Source: Lachnospira sp. UBA5912
GTDB lineage: Bacteria; Bacillota; Clostridia; Lachnospirales; Lachnospiraceae
NCBI GenBank assembly: GCA_002435585.1
Contig: DJDY01000089.1
Coordinates: 212 to 9,478 of the forward strand
Length of the DNA stretch: 9,267 bases
Direction: 5' to 3'
Position numbers and translations under genes: made by a program. The notes under the pieces are model-generated. The model searched no databases. It saw only the letters and a program-made list of their open reading frames with translations, and had not been told where the DNA came from. Below are positions 1-7,125 of this stretch, in pieces (within the stretch, counting starts at the first letter, position 1; each line of letters starts with the position of its first letter).

Positions 1-228
1 TTTTTCCTTGCAGGAGCGGCAGAGATGGAAGTTGATAAGCAGGGAAGAATACTTATTCCATCTGTTTTGCGTGAGTTTGCAGCACTTGAGAAAGATGTTG
101 TATTTGTTGGTGTTGGAAGCCGCATAGAGATATGGAACAGAACACGATGGGATGAAAGTATAAGCGATTATGATGATGATATGGATGAGGTCGCAGAGAA
201 TATGGACAGTCTGGGCTTCACTATATAG
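1..228 (+). CDS. mraZ: MraZ, C-terminal part (5' end outside window)
   Basis: This is the 3' end of mraZ. Frame 1 is open from the first base, and the 75 visible residues begin FFLAGAAEMEVDKQGRILIP. The ATG at 25 is internal, not the start, because the family motif continues upstream of it. The DKQGRILIP segment is the second SpoVT/AbrB-type half of MraZ, followed by the usual RIEIWNRTRWDE segment and an acidic tail ending in SLGFTI. MraZ proteins are about 140 to 145 residues long, so roughly the last half is present. In other bacteria MraZ is a ring-shaped DNA-binding regulator that acts on its own operon promoter. That promoter would lie left of the window. The gene heads the dcw cluster and is followed 122 bases later by rsmH, the standard arrangement. 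Identification is by motif and context and is firm. Confidence 0.93.
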   Translation, partial: FFLAGAAEMEVDKQGRILIPSVLREFAALEKDVVFVGVGSRIEIWNRTRWDESISDYDDDMDEVAENMDSLGFTI

Positions 229-335
229 AGTGGAAGAAAGTGGTACAGCTACTTAGGTGGCTGGTGGAAGGATGATTGATATAATTAATGTGTGATGGAT
301 AGATTATGTTAAATCATTATAAAGAATCATTAAGC

Positions 336-341
336 AGGGAG
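336..341 (+). promoter_or_regulatory. Ribosome-binding site deciding the rsmH start
   Basis: AGGGAG ends 9 bases before the ATG at 351. It abuts the alternative ATG at 342, and the earliest in-frame ATG at 306 has no comparable site. This favours the start at 351, which also gives the normal RsmH N-terminus [10 protein letters not shown]. Confidence 0.7.
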
Positions 342-350
342 ATGAATGAC

Positions 351-1286
351 ATGGAATTCAAGCATAAGTCGGTATTATTATACGAGACGGTTGATGAACT
401 GAATATCAAGCCTGATGGTATATATGTAGATGGTACGCTTGGAGGCGGAGGCCATTCATATGAAATCGCAAGCAGACTTTCAGATAAGGGAAAACTGATA
501 GGTATAGATCAGGATGAAGATGCCATAAAGGCTGCAAGTGAAAGATTAAAACCTTTCAAGGACAGGGTAACTATAGTCAGAAATAATTACTGTAATATGG
601 ATAAGGTATTAGATGAACTTTCAATAGATAAGGTTGACGGAATAATGCTTGACCTTGGCGTTTCTTCTTATCAGCTGGATACGGCAGAGAGAGGCTTTAC
701 ATATAATGTGGATGCCAAGCTTGATATGCGTATGGATCAGAGACAGGAAGTAACGGCAAGAGATATCGTGAATGATTACAGCGAATATGATCTTTACAGA
801 ATTATAAGAGATTATGGTGAAGACAGATTTGCCAAAAACATTGCCAAGCACATCGTTGCGGCTAGACAGATAAAACCGATAGAAACAACATTTGAGCTCA
901 ATGATATCATAAAGGCTTCTATTCCAATGAAAGTAAGAGCTACAGGTGGACACCCATCTAAAAGAACTTATCAGGCTATAAGAATAGAGCTGAACAGAGA
1001 ACTTGAAGTTTTAGAGAATTCAATAGATATGATGATAGACAGGCTTAATAAAGAGGGACGCCTGTGTATAATAACTTTCCATTCACTAGAGGACAGAATA
1101 GTAAAAGTCAGATTTAAGAATAATGAGAATCCATGTACTTGTCCTCCGGGTTTCCCAACGTGTGTGTGTGGAAAGAAATCAAAGGGAAAAGTTATAACTA
1201 GAAAGCCGATTGTTCCTTCAGAAGAAGAATTAGAAGAGAACAGCAGATCAAAAAGCTCTAAGTTAAGAGTTTTTGAAAGAGCATAA
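351..1286 (+). CDS. rsmH: 16S rRNA (cytosine1402-N4)-methyltransferase RsmH
   Basis: RsmH (MraW) transfers a methyl group from S-adenosylmethionine to N4 of C1402 in the P-site region of 16S rRNA; it acts in the cytoplasm. The chosen start gives 311 residues, the family norm. Visible motifs, numbered from ATG 351: [10 protein letters not shown] at 5-14; the SAM-binding loop [10 protein letters not shown] at 27-36; GIDQD at 51-55; MLDLGVSS at 99-106; [14 protein letters not shown] at 116-129; and [17 protein letters not shown] at 236-252. A cysteine cluster [12 protein letters not shown] at 262-273 and the C-terminal RKPIVPS and SRSSK-like region are typical of the family. In-frame ATGs at 306 and 342 would add 15 or 3 residues but have poorer ribosome sites. 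It sits after mraZ and 15 bases before the ftsL-like gene, its usual place in Gram-positive dcw clusters. The gene appears intact. Confidence 0.97.
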   Translation: MEFKHKSVLLYETVDELNIKPDGIYVDGTLGGGGHSYEIASRLSDKGKLIGIDQDEDAIKAASERLKPFKDRVTIVRNNYCNMDKVLDELSIDKVDGIMLDLGVSSYQLDTAERGFTYNVDAKLDMRMDQRQEVTARDIVNDYSEYDLYRIIRDYGEDRFAKNIAKHIVAARQIKPIETTFELNDIIKASIPMKVRATGGHPSKRTYQAIRIELNRELEVLENSIDMMIDRLNKEGRLCIITFHSLEDRIVKVRFKNNENPCTCPPGFPTCVCGKKSKGKVITRKPIVPSEEELEENSRSKSSKLRVFERA

Positions 1287-1293
1287 GGGGAGG
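1286..1293 (+). promoter_or_regulatory. Strong ribosome-binding site for a GTG start
   Basis: AGGGGAGG overlaps the last base of the rsmH stop codon and ends 8 bases before GTG at 1302. The strength of this site supports GTG as the initiation codon of the ftsL-like gene. Confidence 0.75.
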
Positions 1294-1301
1294 TAAAAAA
1301 A

Positions 1302-1808
1302 GTGAAGAAAAGTAACACAAATAATCAGAGAAGAGCCTCAGGTACAGTGACAGGCGGATTATATGAATACGGAAGCGCAGCAAGACAGCTCAATGCCAAT
1401 GTACAGCCTCTTAAGCATAATGAGGAGCAGGAGGAGTCAAGAGAACAAAGACGTGCAAGACAGAAACAGATAAGACGTAATAATAAGATTAATCTTATGT
1501 ATACGTTAGTTGTTGCAACAGTTGCATCAGTTGTGTTCTTTATATGCTACCAGTATCTTAATGTCCAGGCAACAGCGAAGGTTAATTCTGATAAAATAAT
1601 TGAATTAAAAAGTACTTTGAATTCACTTAAAAATGATAATGATGCCCTTGAGGCAGATATCAACGCAAGTATAGATTATGATGCATTATATGATACGGCT
1701 GTTAATGATCTTGGAATGGTGTATCCAGGAAAAGGACAGGTTATTACATATGATTCAAAAGAAAGTGAATATGTAAAGCAGTATAAGGATGTTCCAGATG
1801 CCAAATAG
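1302..1808 (+). CDS. ftsL: FtsL-type cell division protein
   Basis: A 168-residue bitopic membrane protein starting at GTG. Residues 1-62 form a polar N-terminal arm, basic near the membrane (REQRRARQKQIRRNNK at 47-62). A single transmembrane helix covers about 64-87. It is followed by a leucine and isoleucine heptad-like stretch at about 95-121 (KIIELKSTLNSLKNDNDALE), predicted to be a short coiled coil outside the membrane, then a tail with DLGMVYPGKGQVITYD at 136-151. This layout is that of FtsL/DivIC septum proteins, which pair through the coiled coil and form a complex with DivIB that activates FtsW and its PBP partner. Sequence identity in FtsL is low, so the name rests on architecture plus position between rsmH and the class B PBP. 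The cytoplasmic arm is longer than in Bacillus subtilis FtsL. A DivIC-like role cannot be excluded. Confidence 0.82.
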   Translation: MKKSNTNNQRRASGTVTGGLYEYGSAARQLNANVQPLKHNEEQEESREQRRARQKQIRRNNKINLMYTLVVATVASVVFFICYQYLNVQATAKVNSDKIIELKSTLNSLKNDNDALEADINASIDYDALYDTAVNDLGMVYPGKGQVITYDSKESEYVKQYKDVPDAK

Positions 1809-1851
1809 TCTGGTCTATTGACATCACAAATATTAGTAATAAGAGGTACTT

Positions 1852-3795
1852 ATGGTAAACAGTGAACAGTTAAGAAAGAATAAGTACAGAAGAAAAAAAG
1901 TAATGTTAAAAAGAGTCCATACCAGGGGCAAAGTAGCGCTTGGTATGGTTATTGTTATATTAGTAGTGCTTGGAGGACAGGTATTCAGAATTAATTACAC
2001 ACATGGAGATGTGTATGCAAAGGCAGTATTAGATCATCAGACATATACATCTACTGAATTGGCTTATAAGCGTGGACAGATACTTACCAGTGATGGTACA
2101 GTTCTTGCATACAGTGAGAAAGTGTATAACCTTATACTTGATGTGAAGCAGCTATTATCTGATGAGGAATACAAAGAGCCAACTCTTAGTGCACTCACGA
2201 AATGCTTTAATCTGGATAGAAATGAGCTTGAAAGCATAGTTGCTAATAATCCAACAAGCAGATACCAGAAGCTTTTAAGAAGCCTTACTCCTGATGATAT
2301 AGAAGAATTCCAGAATCTTACGAAAGATAAGACGGAAGGAAAGAATATAAAGGGAGTCTGGTTTGAGGATAGTTATTTAAGAAAATACCCATTAGGGACA
2401 TTTGCCTGTGATATGGTAGGCTTTGCCAGTGCTAATAATGGCGGAGAGCTTGGAATAGAAAGCCAGTATGATGAAGAACTTACAGGAACCAATGGAACAA
2501 CATACAGCTATGTCGATGATGGACTGGAGGTTACAGAGACACAAAAAGCAGCAGTGGATGGCAATAATATAGTTACAACTATAGATTATAATGTGCAGTC
2601 GGTTATCGAAAAATGTATTAAAGAATACAATGAGGAAAAGCCATCAAAAAATACAGCAGTTGTTGTAGCAGACCCATCCAATGGCGAAATATTGGGCATG
2701 GCAAGTTATCCAACGTTTGATCTTAATAATCCAAGAGATTTAAGTGGCTTGTATACACAGGAACAGATTGATAAGATGTCAGATGAAGATTATAAAAATG
2801 CGTTATATTCGCTATGGACGAATTTCTGTGTATCAGAAAGTTATGAGCCGGGTTCAACTTTCAAGCCGGTTACGGTAGCATCTGCGCTAGAGGAAGGTGT
2901 TGTCAAGGATGGAGATACATATACCTGTAATGGATATGAGATGATAGGACCTGATAAACTTAAGTGTCATGTGTATAAGTCAGGAGGTCATGGTTCTCTT
3001 ACAGTTGAACAGGCAGTTATGAATTCATGTAACCCATATATGATTCATCTTGCACTTGAACTTGGAAATGAGAAGTTTGCACAGTACCAGTCACTCTTTG
3101 GGTTTGGTAAAACGACAGGCATTGATCTTCCAGGAGAAACAACAGGTATAGTGTATGGTGATAAGATGACAACCATAGATGCGGCATGTAATTCATTTGG
3201 ACAGACTATTAATGTTAATATGATGCAGATGATGGCTTCATATTGTTCTATTATCAATGGAGGAATGTTGTATCAGCCTCATATTGTTAAAAGAATAGAA
3301 TCAGCTAATGGTGAGGTCGTTAAGGAAAATAAGGCTACACTTATAAGACAGACAGTTACTATGTCAACATCAAAGCTGTTAAGAAGATATCTTAAAAATA
3401 CAGTTGAATCAGGTACTGCAAAAAAGGTATCAGTTACCGGATATTCGGTAGCAGGAAAAACAGGTACAGCACAGAAATCACCAAGAAGTGAGAATAAGTG
3501 GCTTATATCATTCATAGGTCATGCACCGGCAGATAATCCGAAGTTTGCTATATATGTAATAATAGATGAACCGGATGGAACTAATGGAACATCAGGAAGC
3601 TCAGCAGATGTTCTTACTCTTTCCCATGATATATTAGAAAAGCTTCTTCCTTACATGAGTGTCTATAAGGATTCATTAGAACCAGAAGTTGATACAAGTG
3701 ATGCAGAAGATGAATATACAGTTGATGATGTACCAGAAGGTTCCATACAGAATACAACAGAAAACTTACAGAATATGCCATCAGTTAATCCGTAA
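1852..3795 (+). CDS. ftsI: Class B penicillin-binding protein (FtsI/PBP2B position)
   Basis: A 647-residue class B PBP: a transpeptidase that cross-links septal peptidoglycan from outside the membrane. A basic N-terminus precedes one membrane helix at about 28-46. A dimerisation/pedestal domain follows (RGQILTSDGTVLA at 74-86; GGELGIESQYDEELTG at 197-212). The transpeptidase domain runs from about 265 to 600 with all three motifs: SxxK as S335-TFK338 in YEPGSTFKP, SxN as S392-C393-N394, and KTG at 536-538 in VAGKTGTAQKS. The start at ATG 1852 is preceded by AGAGGT at 1842-1847. After residue 605 the protein ends in an acidic, probably disordered tail (12 Asp/Glu in 42 residues) instead of PASTA domains. 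By gene order it corresponds to pbpB (PBP2B) of Bacillus, but cysteines C372 and C393 near the active site recall SpoVD, so the division versus sporulation assignment is uncertain. Its natural partner is the SEDS protein encoded downstream. Confidence 0.93.
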   Translation: MVNSEQLRKNKYRRKKVMLKRVHTRGKVALGMVIVILVVLGGQVFRINYTHGDVYAKAVLDHQTYTSTELAYKRGQILTSDGTVLAYSEKVYNLILDVKQLLSDEEYKEPTLSALTKCFNLDRNELESIVANNPTSRYQKLLRSLTPDDIEEFQNLTKDKTEGKNIKGVWFEDSYLRKYPLGTFACDMVGFASANNGGELGIESQYDEELTGTNGTTYSYVDDGLEVTETQKAAVDGNNIVTTIDYNVQSVIEKCIKEYNEEKPSKNTAVVVADPSNGEILGMASYPTFDLNNPRDLSGLYTQEQIDKMSDEDYKNALYSLWTNFCVSESYEPGSTFKPVTVASALEEGVVKDGDTYTCNGYEMIGPDKLKCHVYKSGGHGSLTVEQAVMNSCNPYMIHLALELGNEKFAQYQSLFGFGKTTGIDLPGETTGIVYGDKMTTIDAACNSFGQTINVNMMQMMASYCSIINGGMLYQPHIVKRIESANGEVVKENKATLIRQTVTMSTSKLLRRYLKNTVESGTAKKVSVTGYSVAGKTGTAQKSPRSENKWLISFIGHAPADNPKFAIYVIIDEPDGTNGTSGSSADVLTLSHDILEKLLPYMSVYKDSLEPEVDTSDAEDEYTVDDVPEGSIQNTTENLQNMPSVNP

Positions 3796-3808
3796 TAATA
3801 AGTATAAG

Positions 3809-3861
3809 AATAACCCTGTTTAAACTTACATATGAATAAAGTAAGTTTATCCGGGGTTATT
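3809..3861 (+). other. Long imperfect hairpin between the two PBP genes
   Basis: Arms 3809-3829 and 3841-3861 are complementary over 21 positions, with two mismatches and one G-U wobble. The loop is the 11 bases 3830-3840. The right arm contains GGGG (3853-3856), the only candidate ribosome-binding site for the second PBP at ATG 3868. The right arm is followed by TATATAATG, not a clean run of T, so it is a poor intrinsic terminator by sequence. It could be a degraded or leaky terminator, an RNA-processing or stability element, or a structure that limits translation of the downstream gene. The pairing is directly visible; the function is inference. Confidence 0.6.
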
Positions 3862-3867
3862 TATATA

Positions 3868-5616
3868 ATGAAAGCAAGAATAGAACTTGATGAGAATGAG
3901 AGATATTCGCTGTATGTAAGAACGAGGCATAGAAAGAAACTGCTTACTATAATTGTCAGTCTTGTTGTGATAATGGTACTTCTTACAGTACGTATTGGCT
4001 GTATTATGACCATAGAGGCCGGATATTATAGCAGGAAGGCGACAGAGCTACACGAAAGAGAACGTTCCATAAAGGCTATGAGAGGAAGAATTCTTGACAC
4101 TAATGGGGTTGTTCTTGCAGATAATACGACAGTATGTACGGTTTCAGTCATACATAATCAGATAAAAGAACCAGATAAAGTCATTGAGATGTTATGTGAA
4201 GAATTATCAGAAAATAAAGAAACTATAGCTAAGAAGATAAACAAGGTATCATCTATAGAGATAATAAAAACAAATGTCGATAAGGAAACAGGTGACAGAA
4301 TAAGAGAATATGAATATGCGGGAGTAAAGGTTGATGAGGATTATAAAAGATATTACCCATATGATACTCTGGCATCTAAAGTGATTGGTTTTACAGGAAG
4401 TGATAATCAGGGAATCGTAGGTCTTGAGGCTAAGTATGATACATATCTTGCAGGTGACAGCGGAAAGATACTGACACTTACAGATGCGTGGGGAAGTGAA
4501 CTTACAGGTGAAAGAGAGGGAAGGCTTGAACCACAGGCAGGATGTGACCTATATACAAGTATAGACGTTAATATACAAACGTATGCTGGACAGCTTGCGC
4601 AAAAGACACTTATAAAAAAAGGAGCCAGGAGAGTCTCGATTATTGTTATGAATCCTAATAATGGTGAAATATATGCTATGGTAAATGCACCCGAGTATAA
4701 TCTGAATGACCCATACACATTGAATTATGATTATAATAACGAAGACGGGAGTAAAATGGATAAATTAAATAATATGTGGAGAAATTTCTGTATAAACGAC
4801 ACATATGAACCAGGCTCTGTATTTAAGATGGTAACTGCAACGGCAGCACTAGAGACGGGTGTTGTAAGCCTGTCAGATTCATACACCTGTGGAGGCTCAA
4901 CAATAGTGGCAGATAGAAAGATAAGATGTCATAAGACAACAGGACATGGAACGCAGAGTTTTACACAGACGGTTATGAATTCATGTAATCCGGCGTTTAT
5001 AGAATGGGGAAGACGGGTCGGAGTTGATAATTTTTACACGTATTTTAATAAACTTGGTTTTACATCCAAAACTGGAATAGATATAGCAGGTGAGGCTGGT
5101 TCTATTATACACAAAAAGGAAAATGTAGGAGAGGTTGAGCTTGCAACTATGTCTTTCGGACAGTCATTCCAGATAACGCCTATGCAGATGTTGCGGGCGG
5201 CAGCGGCGATTGTTAATGGAGGTAACCTGGTTACACCACATTTTGCAGTAAAAACATGCACAGGCGATGGAGTGACATATAGTGAATTCGCATACCAGAC
5301 TACACAGGAGGCGATAAGAGAAGATACAAGTAATACGATGAAAGATATATTAAGGCAGGTTGTTGAAGAAGGCGGTGGGAAGAATGCGTATATAGAAGGA
5401 TTTTCCATAGGTGGAAAGACAGCGACATCACAGAAACTTCCAAGAGGTTCTGGAAAATATATAGCATCATTTATAGGCTTTTCGGATGTGACTAATCCAT
5501 CAGTTATAGCAATGTGTCTTATAGATGAACCACAGGGAGTATATTATGGAGGAACAATAGCTGCTCCTGTTATAAGGGAATTGTATGAGAATATATTGCC
5601 ATATATGCAGAAATAG
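3868..5616 (+). CDS. spoVD: Second class B penicillin-binding protein (SpoVD position)
   Basis: A 582-residue class B PBP, paralogous to the gene before it. Numbered from ATG 3868: membrane helix about 25-45, pedestal motif RGRILDTNGVVLADN at 72-86, second pedestal segment GIVGLEAKYDTYLAG at 182-196, and the transpeptidase domain from about 256 to the end. Motifs: SxxK as S317-VFK320 in YEPGSVFKM; SxN as S372-C373-N374; and K517-T518-A519 where the family normally has KTG. Cysteines C354 and C373 are 19 residues apart, as I recall for the redox-controlled pair of Bacillus SpoVD. No PASTA domain follows. The in-frame ATG at 3832 would add 12 residues but lies in the loop of the intergenic hairpin without a ribosome site, so 3868 is preferred; its own site (GGGG, 11 bases upstream) is weak. 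By order it matches spoVD (spore cortex synthesis), but a vegetative role is possible. Confidence 0.9.
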   Translation: MKARIELDENERYSLYVRTRHRKKLLTIIVSLVVIMVLLTVRIGCIMTIEAGYYSRKATELHERERSIKAMRGRILDTNGVVLADNTTVCTVSVIHNQIKEPDKVIEMLCEELSENKETIAKKINKVSSIEIIKTNVDKETGDRIREYEYAGVKVDEDYKRYYPYDTLASKVIGFTGSDNQGIVGLEAKYDTYLAGDSGKILTLTDAWGSELTGEREGRLEPQAGCDLYTSIDVNIQTYAGQLAQKTLIKKGARRVSIIVMNPNNGEIYAMVNAPEYNLNDPYTLNYDYNNEDGSKMDKLNNMWRNFCINDTYEPGSVFKMVTATAALETGVVSLSDSYTCGGSTIVADRKIRCHKTTGHGTQSFTQTVMNSCNPAFIEWGRRVGVDNFYTYFNKLGFTSKTGIDIAGEAGSIIHKKENVGEVELATMSFGQSFQITPMQMLRAAAAIVNGGNLVTPHFAVKTCTGDGVTYSEFAYQTTQEAIREDTSNTMKDILRQVVEEGGGKNAYIEGFSIGGKTATSQKLPRGSGKYIASFIGFSDVTNPSVIAMCLIDEPQGVYYGGTIAAPVIRELYENILPYMQK

Positions 5617-5639
5617 ATGTAAATGCAGCTGTGTTACAT
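5617..5639 (+). terminator. Weak hairpin after the second PBP (possible terminator)
   Basis: ATGTAA (5617-5622) and TTACAT (5634-5639) form a perfect 6-bp AT-rich stem with an 11-base loop, directly after the stop codon and followed by TTTATTT. It is short and GC-poor, so any termination would be weak. Its support is mainly its position ahead of a good promoter-like sequence. Confidence 0.22.
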
Positions 5640-5677
5640 TTATTTAAGAAACAATGTACTGTGGGTCAAATGTTTAC

Positions 5678-5706
5678 TTTACATATGAGAATGCTTAGAG
5701 TAAAAT
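5678..5706 (+). promoter_or_regulatory. Sigma-A-like promoter upstream of murD
   Basis: TTTACA (5678-5683, 5 of 6 to TTGACA), a 17-base spacer and TAAAAT (5701-5706, 5 of 6 to TATAAT) form a good housekeeping promoter on the + strand. Transcription would start near 5713, giving a leader of about 58 bases before murD. It lies in the largest intergenic gap of the window, which fits a new transcription unit starting at murD. AT-rich DNA gives chance matches, so confidence is moderate. Confidence 0.55.
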
Positions 5707-5734
5707 AAAATAAGCTTTTTTAAATAAATAATTA

Positions 5735-5753
5735 GCCTGTATTGTATATAGGC
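5735..5753 (+). other. Small hairpin in the predicted murD leader
   Basis: GCCTGTAT (5735-5742) pairs with ATATAGGC (5746-5753) over 8 positions with one G-U wobble and a 3-base loop. It ends 4 bases before the murD ribosome-binding site. It may affect access to that site, or be chance; no known riboswitch class is recognisable in so short a leader. Confidence 0.3.
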
Positions 5754-5757
5754 GGAT

Positions 5758-5763
5758 AGGAAG
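5758..5763 (+). promoter_or_regulatory. Ribosome-binding site deciding the murD start
   Basis: AGGAAG lies 7 bases before ATG 5771 but only 1 base before the in-frame GTG at 5765. This selects ATG 5771 as the start. Confidence 0.7.
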
Positions 5764-5770
5764 AGTGATT

Positions 5771-7123
5771 ATGGATTTAAAAGATAAAAAAGTAATGGTA
5801 GTAGGTACTGGCATAAGTGGAATAGGTGCCATAGATCTTCTTAACAAGGTGGGAGCAGACTGTATTATATATGATGGCAATGATAAGCTTTCCACAGAGG
5901 ATGTTTCTAAAAAACTCGGGAGTAATAAAGCACAGATTATAATAGGTGAACTTCCTGATAATATAACAAAGGTAGTTGAACTTCTTGTTATAAGTCCGGG
6001 TGTTCCTGTAGACAGCCCACTTGTTAAAATGTTTGAAGAAGCTGGTGTGCCAGTATGGGGAGAAATAGAACTGGCATATAATTACGATAAAGGAAGAATT
6101 ATTGCAATTACCGGAACTAATGGAAAAACAACAACCACAGCGCTTGTTGGACAGATAATAAAAGCATATAATGAACAGACATATGTAGTAGGTAATATAG
6201 GTAATTCATATACAGGAGAGGTGCTTAAGACAAGTAAGGATTCATATACAGTAGCAGAGATAAGCAGCTTCCAGTTAGAAACTGTGCATGAGTTCCATCC
6301 TATTGTAAGTGCAATACTTAATATAACTCCAGATCATCTTAACAGACATCACACGATGGAATGCTATGCACATACCAAAGAAAGAATTGCAGAGAACCAG
6401 AATAAGAATGATGTGTGCGTACTTAATATGGATGATGAAGAATTATACAGATTCGGCAAGGAGTGCAGTGCATCAGTAATATGGTTTTCAAGTAAGAGAA
6501 AGCCATATAAAGGTGCTTATCTTGACGGAAACAACATAAGATATACTGATGGAACAACAGATAAGATAATGATTAATGTGCATGATATGAATCTGTTAGG
6601 AACACATAATTATGAAAATGTATGTGCTGCAATAGCGATGACTAAGGCTGTTGGAATTCCTGATGATATAATTATTGAACAGGTTAAGTGTTTTAAAGCT
6701 GTTGAACACAGAATAGAGTATGTAGCTACAAAGAATGATGTGTGGTATTACAATGACTCAAAGGGAACTAATCCCGAGGCTTCGGTAAAGGCCATAGAGG
6801 CTATGGTAAGACCTACAATTCTTATTGGTGGTGGTTATGATAAGGGCTCTGAGTTTGATATATATGTAAAGGCATTTAAGGATAAAGTAAAGCTACTTGT
6901 GTTGCTTGGACAGACAGCAGAAAAGATAGCACGTACATGTGATAAATACGGCTTTAAGAATTATGTGTTTGCAGATTCTTTGGAGGAAGTTGTGTCAATA
7001 TGTGCAAAGAATGCAAAGAAAGGTGATGCTGTATTATTATCACCTGCATGTGCAAGCTGGGGAATGTTTGATAATTATGAACAGAGAGGTGACATGTTCA
7101 AGCAATATGTCAATGAGCTTTAA
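5771..7123 (+). CDS. murD: UDP-N-acetylmuramoyl-L-alanine--D-glutamate ligase MurD
   Basis: MurD adds D-glutamate to UDP-MurNAc-L-alanine using ATP, in the cytoplasm, in peptidoglycan precursor synthesis. The protein has 450 residues, the family norm, with the three Mur-ligase domains. The N-terminal Rossmann-like domain begins KVMVVGTGISGIGA (7-20) and includes SPGVP (75-79). The central ATPase domain has the P-loop GTNGKTTTT at 115-123, the TPDHLNRH segment at 186-193, and K203 in HTKERI at the place of the carbamylated lysine. The C-terminal domain has EHRIEYV (312-318), NDSKGTNP (328-335), GGGYDKG (353-359) and SPACASWGMF (424-433). In the last motif a Gly stands where many MurD proteins have Asp (ASWD or ASLD). 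The gene is followed after 2 bases by the SEDS gene, so the two are probably translationally coupled. mraY, which usually precedes murD, is absent. Confidence 0.97.
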   Translation: MDLKDKKVMVVGTGISGIGAIDLLNKVGADCIIYDGNDKLSTEDVSKKLGSNKAQIIIGELPDNITKVVELLVISPGVPVDSPLVKMFEEAGVPVWGEIELAYNYDKGRIIAITGTNGKTTTTALVGQIIKAYNEQTYVVGNIGNSYTGEVLKTSKDSYTVAEISSFQLETVHEFHPIVSAILNITPDHLNRHHTMECYAHTKERIAENQNKNDVCVLNMDDEELYRFGKECSASVIWFSSKRKPYKGAYLDGNNIRYTDGTTDKIMINVHDMNLLGTHNYENVCAAIAMTKAVGIPDDIIIEQVKCFKAVEHRIEYVATKNDVWYYNDSKGTNPEASVKAIEAMVRPTILIGGGYDKGSEFDIYVKAFKDKVKLLVLLGQTAEKIARTCDKYGFKNYVFADSLEEVVSICAKNAKKGDAVLLSPACASWGMFDNYEQRGDMFKQYVNEL

Positions 7124-7125
7124 TT

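Noticed and set aside
230..270. Four GTGG motifs, two as GTGGAAG, between mraZ and rsmH, recalling MraZ-binding boxes
   Set aside because: MraZ boxes are TGGG-type repeats at even spacing upstream of mraZ; here spacing is irregular (10, 17, 7), the third G is missing and the site is downstream.
276..305. Possible promoter TTGATA with TAGATT 18 bases later before rsmH
   Set aside because: The -10 matches only 4 of 6 in AT-rich DNA and the gene is expected to be read from the mraZ promoter; too weak to list.
621..953. Minus-strand open frame of 110 codons inside rsmH
   Set aside because: It lies wholly opposite a well-conserved gene, has no ribosome site or recognisable protein features, and is a shadow; the same applies to the other minus-strand frames in the window.
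1818..1846. Perfect TTGACA (1818-1823) before the first PBP
   Set aside because: No acceptable -10 element lies 16 to 18 bases downstream; that place is occupied by the ribosome-binding site.
3841..3869. TATAAT at 3864-3869 overlapping the start of the second PBP
   Set aside because: The matching -35 place reads GTAAGT, and transcription would start inside the gene.
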